Positions 51,241 through 62,639 of a stretch of DNA of 64,000 bases are shown here, in pieces. The notes under the pieces were generated by a model. It was not told the DNA's origin. It was given only the letters and a program-made list of their open reading frames with translations, and ran no database searches. Numbering within the stretch: the stretch's first letter is position 1; the number at the start of each line of letters is the position of its first letter. Source of the stretch: Vigna angularis. Its lineage: Eukaryota; Streptophyta; Magnoliopsida; Fabales; Fabaceae. The stretch covers positions 33,573,090 to 33,637,089 of the forward strand of contig NC_068974.1 in assembly GCF_016808095.1 (NCBI RefSeq), given 5' to 3'. The position numbers and the translations under genes are program-made.

Positions 51241-51915
51241 TAGAGCTGTCAAAACGGGTAATCTGGCTCTACTCGGCCTGGCTCAGCACGGGTTGATAAC
51301 TTAGTGTCACTCAATTCGGCTCACTTATTAGCGAGTTGAAAAAATTTGAGCCCGCCTCGACCCACCACAGGTTGGTGACTTAAACGGGTTGGCTCACTGA
51401 CTCATTTAATTATAAGTTTTTTTTTTTAAAATAAAAAAATTACAATTTTTTTTAAAATTCAAATCTAAATAAAAGTTACACTAAAATGATGTTAAACTCC
51501 ATAAACAATTCAAAATAAATAAAAAAGTATATACAATCCAAGCGGAATCCAAAAACATGTACAATAGACAAACAAATAAGTTTTTAATATTGATAATTTT
51601 TGTAACACTTTTCCATTTATAATATTAGAGTTTTGAATAAATAAATTTATAATATTTTTCTCTCTTGAAATATCTTCTTCTTTATCATCATCTACAATAT
51701 AATACAAAAAATGTTAACTAATAATATTGAAACACAAAATAATAAATAATTAAATAAAATTAAGTGGTTTGGTTAGCCAACCCGACTCACCATGGGTTCA
51801 ACCCAGTGAACCGGATTCTAAGTGAGTCGGTTCACCGGGTTGAAAACTAGCCCACATAAAAAAGTTATTTTTTTTTCAAATTCAACTCGGTTCACAATCC
51901 ATTTTGACACCACTA
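51241..51915 (+). mobile_element. hAT-type non-autonomous element, copy 2, intact ends
   Basis: 675 bp. The left end is TAGAGCTGTCAAAACGGG; the right end, reversed, is TAGTGGTGTCAAAATGG. Perfect 8-bp target duplication AAAAATCC at 51233-51240 and 51916-51923. The terminal repeats and 8-bp duplication define hAT. Subterminal GGCTCAC/CTCACT motifs recur. No transposase. Confidence 0.85.
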
Positions 51916-51923
51916 AAAAATCC

Positions 51924-54200
51924 TAATGTACAAATAATTTATTCAACTTCTTTTTAGATTTCTTATAAATTTGTTTATCTTTTTAAGGATCAAGATCTCT
52001 TATAGAAATCTTTATATAAAATAGAACAACCCTGTCTGATGAAATATTCTTTCTAAGTAAATTTATTTTTGTCTCTGTTTTTTAGTTTGTATTGGTAAGT
52101 TTGGCATGCGTGTGGGTGAAGACATTTTGTACGTGGTTTTTCTAGGACAAAATTAAATCTCTATTAGTCTAGAATCATATAACAATGTTTAAATCTTTAA
52201 TTAGAGTTTTTTACATTCATGTTTAACTTTTCTATTGAATTTTGAAATGTTTAACTTTTCTATTGAATTTTGAAACTTAAACTTAAGCCAACAACCTTAA
52301 CAAGAGGAAACTAGTTCAAATTTTTTATAGCACCCTAGGATAAAAGATCTGAATTTGGAAGTGACCATCACTAAAAGTTGATTTTAAATAAGTTTTATGT
52401 GTTTGATTAAATAGTATATGTTTGATTTGTTTGTGGTATATTGAGTAGTAAAAGTCAAAACTTATTATTTGGGTCAAATTGGTTTGCGCTGGTACTATTT
52501 TTAGACTAAATATATATCAGATTTGACATAATAAATGAGGAGAACAACTCAATTTGAGCCAATTTAGTCAATTGATAAGTTTAAGTGTGTTTTTGAGTTT
52601 TTCTAGTTGTTGGCCTAATTATCTCTCGTTGGGAAAGATTCAATTAATTGAAAATAAGAGAGGATTAGTCGCTGTATGAGTTTTTACATAAAACTTCCAC
52701 TGGTTTGGTTGTTGGGTGAACAAGTTTGTGATTGAGTGAGATAGTGTTTCAATTATTTTGAAAAAAGGTTTTTAAATGCTTTTAAATGTTAAAACTTGTT
52801 TATTTTTCACAATATTATTCTGTTTTGATCAATAATTAAGTTGAGTTTTATCAAATGTGATTAATGGATTATGGTAATTAGAAAGATTTAAGATGAAATG
52901 TATATGAATGAGAATGTGGGATAATTTAGTGATGATATGATGAGTGGTATGTTTTGAACATGGTTATTCTCATGGTGGGGTTGAGAGGTTTACGTTGGGT
53001 ATTGAAATTGAATTCTGAAAGAGATAATCTAAATTAAATTGATATTGAACTAAAAAAAATGTCAAGTGTTAAAAGTCGAAGAAGTTTCCTATACCTAGTA
53101 TGTGATGTAAAAAAGTATCTAGTATGTCATATAGATTTACCTCGTCATATGGGTGAAATGTGTTCATGTTAATGTAACCTTTGTTGTGGCAATAATTTAG
53201 TAAAGATAGTATAATAAGTGCATATCTGTAAATTTAATTAAATGTATGAGTCTTTCAAAAATAGTATTAAGTATTTGTGATGTATGATGTTAAGAATTTA
53301 TGACATGAGAGAGGTATGCATAAATTATTTATAAAATAATTTTATAGCCATAAACAGCATAAATATAATTTGTTGCAAGAAAAGAATGAAAGTAAAATAG
53401 TTGAAAAATAGTAAAATGATCCATAAATTAAATGAAAACGAATCCTAAGCCTAAACTTTGAGGAACAAATCACTGAAAATATATACGAAAGTAAATATTT
53501 TAAGGAATTAAGGACATTATAAGATGGACAAGACAATTGAAAAACAAACACGAATAAAAATGATAAGGATATACACATTTTTTTATATATTAGTCATGAC
53601 CATAACAGTTATAAAAAAATTTATTTTGCAGAATGTATTTTTCATACCAAATGTATATCTAAATGCTTTTATGTACAAACTTTTATTGATAATTATTAAA
53701 CCTAATGGAAATATATGTTTAATTTTGATATTAATTTGATGGTTACAATCTACAAAGTGTGACAAAAATGTATTATTCAAGTCTTCCACTACTAGATAAT
53801 TTCTTTTGTTAATAATCAATCATTTAATATTTTTTATATCTAACTTCTTTAATATAATTCTTTTAAATTAGCATTAATATTGATTAGAAAGCGATGATTT
53901 GACAGTTGAAATGGAGGTGACACATTGTTTAAGGAGGAACACATGAAACTTTGCTCTTGTATGAAGTTTGTTAGTTTGTTCTCTTATGTTTCTCATGTAT
54001 GGTCTTTGCAATCTTCGCTTTCTGGCTTCTCCATGTTGTCCTCTTTTGCTTCCTATTCTAGCTCTATACGAGTTCTCCCTCCACCCGATCTTCAAGTTTG
54101 CGTCCTAGTTCAATAGCTCCAAGGCCACCACAAGAACATAACAAGCTAACACAGTGAACTCATTATTAGGCTCCACTCGAGAGACAAACTCAAAGCTACA
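51924..54200. other. AT-rich intergenic region
   Basis: No gene recognised. The ORFs at 53342-53819 are AT-rich and hydrophobic by composition. 53925-54116 is less AT-rich, but I do not recognise its translation in either orientation. Confidence 0.4.
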
Positions 54201-54204
54201 TTAA

Positions 54205-55358
54205 GCCTTCGTTTGAAAGTATTTCATTGTTTACATGAAATAGCAAAGACAGATTTGCTCTAGTAGTGTCGTGCGCTTGCGACGATTTGGTCGGACAGAA
54301 AAGCTAAGATTTGCGAGTTTTAAGTGTTTACAGCATCTCGCTAAATTGAGAAGATTTGCGCGAATTTTGACGTAAAAGACTGCTTTGCCATGTACTATTA
54401 CTAAAATTCCAAGCACACCATTTAGAGGGATGTGTATTCGGTTACAAAGAATAGCGTAACCGGTTCGAGCTTTTGGAAGGAGTTGCAGAGGCGAGGCGTA
54501 TTCGGTTACACGGGAAGCGTATCCGGTTCCAGCTTGGAGAAGAACTTCGAAATGGGATCACAATGGGATCCATGAACCTGTACATGCAGCCCCTCGGGAA
54601 GAGGGTGCGAGGCTGGTAGAGCTGGAGAACGATAGTGGAGGTGTGAGCGTCTTGGAAAGCGTCGATGATTTTGAAAATGTTGGGGTGGGGAGAGAGGAAG
54701 GTCATGATGGCCTTGGCCTCCACTTCGAGGCAGTGGCGGTTGGTGAGGAGGCGGTTGTTGATGAGTTTGAGAGCGTAGAATTGGTTGGAGGAGGGGTGGA
54801 AGCAGCAGAAGACGATGGTGAATTTGCCTCGACCGATTTCTTCCAACGCTTGGTATTGTTTTTTGGGGCTCCTTTTTGGGGACACTTTTCAAACTCTCTG
54901 CTGCAGCTTCATCAGAAACTTTCCACCCCCAATTCTACTTTTTCTTTTCTTTTTAAATTTTCCACAATATATAGTTTTATAATTTTTACTACATTTAAAA
55001 ATAAATTCATTTTACATTATAATTTTTTTAATTTTTATAAAATAATTTAAATAATTATTTATAATTTTAGTTTTTTTATACAAATTTTAACATTTAAATA
55101 TAATAATAATAAATAAATTTTCTATAACTTTAATGACTATGAGCATTTTGGTAATTTTTCATTTCTATCAATTATACAAATTTTTTTAATCAATCAAATC
55201 CTACACTAATTTTCACAAACTTTACTTCCAAATCTACTCTCAATTACCCATAAATCCACTCAAAAAACAATAAAAATATTACCCTCAAATCCACTCAAAT
55301 TCATTCAAATCATCTCCCCCAAATCATCTCTCCCAAATCACCTCAAAAGAACAAAGCC
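54205..55358. mobile_element. PIF/Harbinger-type element carrying a kinase gene fragment
   Basis: The left end is GCCTTCGTTTGAAAG; the right end, reversed, is GGCTTTGTTCTTTTGAGG. TAA flanks both sides (54202-54204, 55359-55361). The right 220 bp match the right end of the element at 846-1841. The internal TGTATTCGGTTACA motif (near 54430 and 54499) is shared with that element. Its cargo, on the minus strand, is a PEP-carboxylase-kinase-like N-lobe. No transposase, so it is a Pack-type non-autonomous element. Confidence 0.65.
54589..54885 (-). pseudogene. Captured 5' fragment of a PEP-carboxylase-kinase-like gene
   Basis: From the ATG at 54885, about 99 residues match the N-lobe of plant phosphoenolpyruvate carboxylase kinases (small Ser/Thr kinases without regulatory extensions). 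Visible features: EEIGRGKFTIVF, a glycine loop whose third Gly is replaced; FYALKLI with the ATP-binding Lys at residue 40; LSPHPNI; and QLYQPRTLF. Homology ends near 54589. The frame then runs on through transposon sequence to 54442, giving a 147-residue chimera. The catalytic HRD and DFG motifs are absent, so it cannot be an active kinase. The overlapping ORF in another frame is a shadow. Confidence 0.7.
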
Positions 55359-55361
55359 TAA

Positions 55362-57400
55362 GAGAAAACCCATTAATCACAGAATTCCAAGCCACGAGAT
55401 CTCTTTGCTTCATTAACTCAAACACCTTGTACGGATTCTCAGTGTAACTACAGGCAGCATATATATGAAGAAGCAAACTGATATGAACAAAACCCAATGA
55501 CTGAAACCCAAATCCAAGATACGTAATGATTCAAACTGAAATTGAAGCCTTAAAAGACAGTTGGGAGGGTAAAAAGCGGAGAAGAAACACATCGAGGAGT
55601 GAAATTGAAGGATTGAGGATTCTAAAAATTTAAGACAGACAAAGATTGGACTTCAGAGCTTAACGCCATAAATGGAGTTTGGATTTGGATGAGATGAATA
55701 CTGTTAGCTGCACTTTGAAGTGTCAAAACCGAACTAAATTGAATCGAATCCACCGAGATTGCGTCGTACGTGCGTTTGCAAGAAGGGCAAAACTAACAAG
55801 AAAACAGAAACAACAAACTAAACTAAACCAAACCAAATCGAACCTGAATGGACCGAGCGTGACTAGATTAAATCGAACAGACCGATCTGACCGAACTAGA
55901 CCCGATCTTATTGAACCCGACCGGACTGGACCAGACCTGACCAGACTAACTCGACCAAACCAGACTGATCTGACCTGACCCGATCGAACCTAGGATCGGA
56001 CCCGACTTGACCTGATCCCAATCCAACCCATCCCACCCAACTCAACCCAACAAAATTGAATCCAACCAAATTGCACCCTACTTCTACAAGTGCAAAACAA
56101 CAAGAAAACAGGAACAAGAAAAGAGAAGAGGAAGATAACTTATAACAAAATGTGTCCATATCATTTGTCATGTGTACATATCATTCAGCGAAATCATTAC
56201 TCTCTTAATTAAGTTAATTCTATTTAACAAAAGGGGCATATTAATTCTTTTAAGAAATACGTTAAAACAAATGTTGAATTGTGAGGATTAAAAATTAGAT
56301 TAAACTTAATAAATAATACTAAATTGTTGGCATAAACTTTTATATAGTAATATGAAGTCTTAACACAAAGGAGCAAAAGTTTTACGAATGTTCTAGTATC
56401 TTGTAGAATTATCTCCATCGAATGATTTGTGTATGATGTCATAAAAGATGAATTAACTACAAATGGCACTTAAGTGCTTTCACTTAAGTTTACATTTATA
56501 TATTACTTACAACATTGATTTTAATAATCGTTCCCATTCAAATCTGCAATTCTTCAAAACCTGTTTCTCGATTGACCATTTTTTATTCAATCAAATTGAT
56601 AAGTTCAAAATAAACACTTTTTGGGTTTTTTTTTTCTCTAAACCCTGTTTCTGTCGTTGTGAAGGTCAGAAATGGCGTTATGTTAAAGTACAAGACTTTG
56701 ACGAGCCACTTACTCTTATTTATCACATTGATCTAGAGGAAGTCAGATTGAATAAACAATATATTATTTATATCTGAAACAAATACTTGGATGATAGAGA
56801 AATATACATGAATATTTACTGATTTAAAATTATTTCAGAATAAAAAAATTAAAACCTGTACAAAAATCTTATTTTAGCCGCGGTTGACTAAACTAATGAC
56901 AGTTTGAAATGCTGTTTTTCGGCCTTTGGGCCGTCGTCTCGACTAAAAGAAAGTCATAACCTGATAAGTTATTAAAGACAATTTTAACAACCATGATTAC
57001 ATAAAAATACTGCCTATATAAATTGTAAACCATGATTGATAGAAAAACACGAATATAACCAAATAAATAACATTTTTTGTGCGATACTATCTAATTATAT
57101 ATACGAGTCTTTTATACTAAAATGCTTAAAAGAAATATTTAAAGCAAATCATAATAAGGGCGACGTTGTGTAGGTTATAGCAGAGATGGTTGACTTCACG
57201 AATTCAATACTCTATATACATCCTCAGAAAAATGTTCAAGAACAATTTGAAAACATAAGTTCATCCATATGAAGCAAAGAAATAACTGGAAGATGACTAA
57301 GGTTTTGGACGCTCTACTATTTACACGAGACATCATCGTAAGACAGTTAAGAAAATGCACCAAAAAAATCAAAATGATTTAGTTGTTGCGTTGAAGAGGG
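55362..57400. other. Intergenic region downstream of the LPA1-like gene
   Basis: 55720-56060 is a low-complexity tract of GACC/GAACC/CTGACC-type short repeats. The ORFs over it translate the repeat. At 56660-56777 a short frame (EGQKWRYVKVQDFDEPLT...) looks protein-like and follows a pyrimidine-AG, but I do not recognise it. The rest is AT-rich. Confidence 0.4.
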
Positions 57401-57409
57401 AATGTGATG

Positions 57410-60400
57410 CTACCTCTGAGGAGCACCAGAAAGGATAGGATCATTCATTGCTGGTCTGTGTTTTCCTAATGCAGGAATACTAAGGGAACGTGTTCTTAAT
57501 TTGGCTTTCCTCTCGTTCTTTTCAACGAGCAGAGAAGAATAAGAGCATTGCGGCTCAGGAACTGCCACTGGCTCACTTCTACTTCTATAGAAAAGATCCA
57601 GGTTTCGACGATACCTGTTTCCCCCATGCATTTTGCTTCCTAACTCCCCGCCAACAAGACCAACCTTACTCCTAAACTCATCATCATCGTCCGACCAATA
57701 CCCATTCTCCACCACGTCTTGCATTGCAAGATCATCATACTCCTCATCAGATTTTGTTGATTCCTCGTCAACTGATCCTACCTGAATAGTAAAAAAACAT
57801 TAAAAAAGATCCAGATATTGTTTATGTCGGAGATCAAAACCTGTGATGTTAACTAAATTAAGGTATGCAGGTTAAAGACAACCTTATAAGTCGATTCATG
57901 GAAAACAACATCGATGAATATTGCTTTTGATAAATGAAACCAAGATTTGAAATTCTTCTATAGATTAAATTCCATCGCATAGAAATAGATAAAAGCACAA
58001 AGTCTATACCTCTTCGTGGGCATGTTTGTCGGGCTCATCACTGAAATCTTCATCACTTCCAACCTCAGGTTGATCGTCAATCTCCTCATCACTACCATGC
58101 ACTGAGAAGTCCTCTTTGAGCTAAAACAACACAAAAAATCGTAAACAACTGATAGAATGATTTTGGTCTTATCCAATTTTTGCACCATTGACAATAACAA
58201 ACCCTTATTCTGATATTGAACATAGATTAGTTTACAAAAAAATGTTCGAGTTTACCTCTTTTGAAGCGACATCTGACATCCTTGGTGAGCTACAGCAAGA
58301 GGATACATATCTACTACCGGTATCAGTTCCATCGGCTCTAGACTCATCTACACTTCCAGCACGACTAGTGCCACCATCACTGGGCCAAGCACTGATTCCA
58401 TAAAGACCAAACTGAAGATTTACCGGTTCTGCCTTCCCAATTCTTAACGGACCATACATTGGATGACAAATTCCATTCTCTGGTCCATGGCACCATACAG
58501 GCTTCCCATTACTGTCAACTAAATTAACAGGCCAAGCCCTTGCTACAGACCCATCAGTATTAACAAGAGCCATTAGATTCCTTGAAGAGCCTTGTCTTTG
58601 GATCAACTGAAGCATTCCTTTGGCGGTCAAAGCATTTGCGGAACATTGATTTCTATATTCCTCATAAACAACTGACACAGTATTTCTAACAGGATCATAT
58701 AGCTGTTCTCCCGTCTCACGCTTTCTAAGACAACTGAATACAGTCGCATGGATGGCTGCCACGCTCTTGTCAACATTTGTGTTATTTATTTTGGGAACGA
58801 AATGCTTTTCAGCACGCTTGCAGAGATAATCCTGGATTGTTCTGATGTTTCTAATATACTTCACATACTTGTTTTTAGCTGGATCCAGTGTCATATACTT
58901 CGCACGTACAGCAAATCTCTCCAAGTGTTTGTCCTCGTTTGTAATGTGTATCATGAACGGTATGATTGAAGGATGTTTTTTCATAAGTCCCATCTGCACG
59001 AGAATTTAAGAATTTAGAATGAAACATAAATTGGCATCAATAAGAAAAGAAATAGAGAAGGACAAAATAACGGAAATCCAACATACAACAAAGTTGAGGC
59101 TCAAGTGAACACCCTCGACAACTACAGACTCTTTTCGTTCTTCCCATGCCGTGATGAGCCTATCAAGACTATCAATCACCATCTCACTCTGTGCCTTGAA
59201 TCCTTCAATAGCCATTTGTTTGGGACTTAGCAGTTCAGTAGGAGCAGGGTTAGTCTCTGACATCCTATTATCAGATTTGCTAGAATTGTTACCCTCAGTT
59301 GCTTCATCCTTCGGAAGTGAATGTGACACACCAGCCAGCTTTTTTGCTTTCCTTCTGGCCTTTGCTGCTGCAACAGCGACAGGGTCCAAACACTCCCCAG
59401 CATGGTATGTAGAAGCCCACAGCAAGGGGTTTTCTTTCTCATTAGCAAAACTTCTCATCATGTGCCTAATGGAATCAGTTGATACCACTGTCGTGATTCC
59501 CAACCTACCACCCTGAAGAAGATAAAAATAATAGTTATTGAACTCTAAGGCATAAATACTACTCAGTTTTAACTTACCGACTTGCATATTCTACAACAAT
59601 ATATAAGCAAAACCTAGATTATCTTTTTTGCATTTTGAAAAACAAACAACTGTTTCTCTGTCAAAATACCAGCAATGCAGACAACGTGGATTTGCCACAG
59701 CCACTTGTACCACACAATAGCACTGTCACAGACTCTTTGCGCTCACGGATCCTAAAACCAAACAAAACAGTTCAAGTTGACCCACATTCTGAAAAAAACC
59801 ACATTCTGAAAAACCAACTCGTGATATGTATAGCATTCGGGTAAAATCATATGCGAAAGAAATATCACATATCAAAATGCTGCCATGCTGTGTGCTTTTC
59901 TTCATATTATAGATCGATAATTCACTCAGAATAGGGAATCAAAAGGGGGCAATTGAACTTCCAGTCCAAAGATCCTGGTTTTCAACATGGAAATAAGACC
60001 AATAGTGCAAGAAGAAAATGTTTACTAAAACAAATTCTAGAAAACGAATAGATATTATTTTAACCAGGTCACTGGAACCAAATCAGTATGCAAGATCATT
60101 TTGAATGTTCTTGAAATCAGTAAATCAACATTTTATGGTAGATATCCGTTGACATTTTCAAAAGCCATACAGCAGCATAATGTCCAAAGAAAAATGCCTA
60201 ATAAAATGAATGTAATCCAATCTCAATAAATACATCATGCAAAGTAAGAACACGGTAACAATTACCCAAAAATCTTGATCAATAAATCATATCACTTAAC
60301 AGATTACTACAGGAGCTCATATGCTACATCTGGTTCAAATTACTTTTGCACTTGAATTAGCGAGTAATATGATGCAATACCTGCAGGCTAAGACCAAGTC

Positions 60401-62267
60401 TGCTCTCTGGTTAGGACCCACATACTTGTACTCTGACAGGGAATCACAGACAATATCTAGAAAATTTTCTCGTCGGATGAATGCAGATGTGCGCCTTTTG
60501 TACAACTCAAAAGGTACACTTTTAAATTTATAATCTTTCCCAGAAAGCAATTGGTTGCGTAAGTCAGCTATATCCAGGCCAGCATCAGCATCATGACCCT
60601 CTTTCTTCAAAGGATTACCCTTGAAAGCATCAAAAGCTGATAAAGCCTCTATTTCTGGCTGCAAAATATCAGTAGAATTTGCTTTCCTTGTGAGTTCAAA
60701 AACTCTTTGGCTGATCTGATACGAGGAAAATGAAAAACATGGTCAGAATAGTTTGTAGAAAAATTCAGATGATATATGCAGTTTCTGCCCAAGACATATA
60801 AGAATTGGCTAATAGAAGTCCGTTAAAAGATGCCACAAACAAATAGCAAAACAAAGCAAACATTGCATATCAAATATTCGTGTCTACCATATGGGTGTCA
60901 AATAATCTTCAAACATAAACCAATACCTCTAGCAGTTTGCCTCATACAATATATTTTACTTTGTTTTTTGAATATTTCTTCCAATACCCGCGTGGTACCT
61001 CAATATTTAGTAGACAGACAATAACATTTTTATTTTATTAAGATGCAAGCAATAGCTAATCTAATATTAATAACAATGCTGTACCGTGTAATTTTGAGAA
61101 GTGGCCAAATGTTGTATCCACAGTCCATACTAGGTTGACCTTTCCAAAAAGAAACAAGGATTTTCCAATTGAAAATGTTCTTTTATAACTGAATAAAGAT
61201 AACCCGCCATGGTCCATATAATTTGGAACTTTTCATACTTAAGTTGGAAAGGTAAAACATGTTTTTTTATCAAATAAGGACCAACTAATGATTGGTGATA
61301 TATCTCTTCTTTCCAAGTTGAACTTAGCAAGGGGAATAAGATTCAAACCCTATTTCATTCAAATGGAAAAAGGATTTCAAAACAAAATGACTGGTAATCT
61401 ACTTCGTAAATTCAATTATTTTTTAAAATTATGTATTAAATTCTAAGTATCAAATTTTTTATCGATAATCGATCTCTGAGAAAAATTTGAGTAGTTATGT
61501 TTAATAGAATCTTCTCTCATTTAATTTCAACTAATTGAGAGAAACCTGATTGGTTATCTTTGATAGAATCTTCTCTCTCAATCATGGGATTTCATTCTGA
61601 GTACAATAATAGGTCACCTACAATGCATCATCTATTACCAAAACACAATTAAAAAAAAAGAATATATTAAAAATAGGCTGAATTTTACACGCATGATAAC
61701 CCTTTTCAGTCTCCAATCTCCATACGCAGTTGAATCAAGAAAGCAAGAACCAAATGAAACGCAGTCAAACGAACGGAAAAGAAGACAAAACCTCCCAAGA
61801 CGTTATTCACGTCGTGGACTACGGGCAAAGCTAAAGAACAAACAGGTCAAACCACCTCGGTCAACAAGGTAACAACGACCCCTTCCCCATCCAAAAAAAC
61901 AAAAAAAAAAAAACCTCAAAACTCCCACAAGAACCCCTCAAATCCAGAACCTGACACAGATCACAAACCTAAAATCTTGAAAATTATTATATTGTCGAAA
62001 TACCAGACGTATTGATAATCATGAGACATAAAGAAACATATCTATGAATTACAAATAAGAATTGAAAAAAGAAAAAAAAAACAGAAAAAAGAAAAGTGAG
62101 AGGTTTACCTTGAAGGCGTGACGGGCCTTGCACCCCATAAGCTGGAGCGTGCTCTGAAGAACGGGGCGCGTGTAGCGAAAGGACTCTTTCTTTTGCGCGT
62201 CATCCACCACCACTATGTACAGTATCTTCCCCACCTCACCCATCGCACCTACAGATTGTTCATCCAT
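57410..62267 (-). CDS. LPA1-like: LPA1-like P-loop NTPase domain protein (2-phosphoglycerate-kinase-like)
   Basis: Seven exons on the minus strand: 62267-62109, 60715-60381, 59751-59670, 59512-59087, 58993-58256, 58120-58010, 57781-57410. All introns are GT-AG and the frame closes to 740 residues, the usual length of the plant family. The start [19 protein letters not shown] allows a second Met at residue 9. Family marks: [22 protein letters not shown] (residues 32-53; core [13 protein letters not shown]), Walker [10 protein letters not shown] (179-187), [19 protein letters not shown], then a conserved middle region and an acidic, Ser-rich C-terminus ([21 protein letters not shown]). The rice homologue (low phytic acid 1) affects seed phytate, and the domain resembles archaeal 2-phosphoglycerate kinase; the substrate in plants is unsettled. 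Introns of 1393 and 629 bp lie near the 5' end. Confidence 0.9.
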
Positions 62268-62564
62268 TCAAAACAAAAGCACAACAAAAGACAACCAAAA
62301 ACAAATGTGCCCGACATTTATGCGATCGGGCCCACACGAAAGGAACTTTAACAGCAACGCAAGAGAGAAAAACCGTGGAGGCGACAACAACGACAATGTC
62401 GATGAAACAATACAAGGTTATTGAAAAGGAAGCCTAGGGCATGGATTTTCCTCCGCCATTGTTTGACGATGAATGGATTGAACGGTGCGGCATTCTGGTA
62501 TGTCCAATTCACTCTCGCCTCCCTTATTCTCACGATACCACTCTATTTCTCTCTCTATTTTCAA

Positions 62565-62572
62565 TTTAAATA
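62565..62572 (-). promoter_or_regulatory. Candidate TATA box of the LPA1-like gene
   Basis: TATTTAAA on the minus strand about 300 bp before the start codon, followed by a pyrimidine/purine-repeat leader (AGAGAGAGAAATAGAG). Confidence 0.4.
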
Positions 62573-62639
62573 GCAGATCCAGGTTTTCCAAATGACGGAT
62601 TTGCCCTCTTTTCTTCCGCGAATTTCTTTTGCCGCGTTA

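Noticed and set aside
54506..54892. Pro/His-rich ORF overlapping the kinase fragment
   Set aside because: It is an alternative frame of the captured kinase sequence.
55679..55978. Arg/Asp/Pro-rich ORF
   Set aside because: It is a translation of a GACC-type low-complexity tract, with open frames on both strands.
58748..59516. Plus-strand ORFs over the LPA1-like gene
   Set aside because: They are antisense shadows of its exons.
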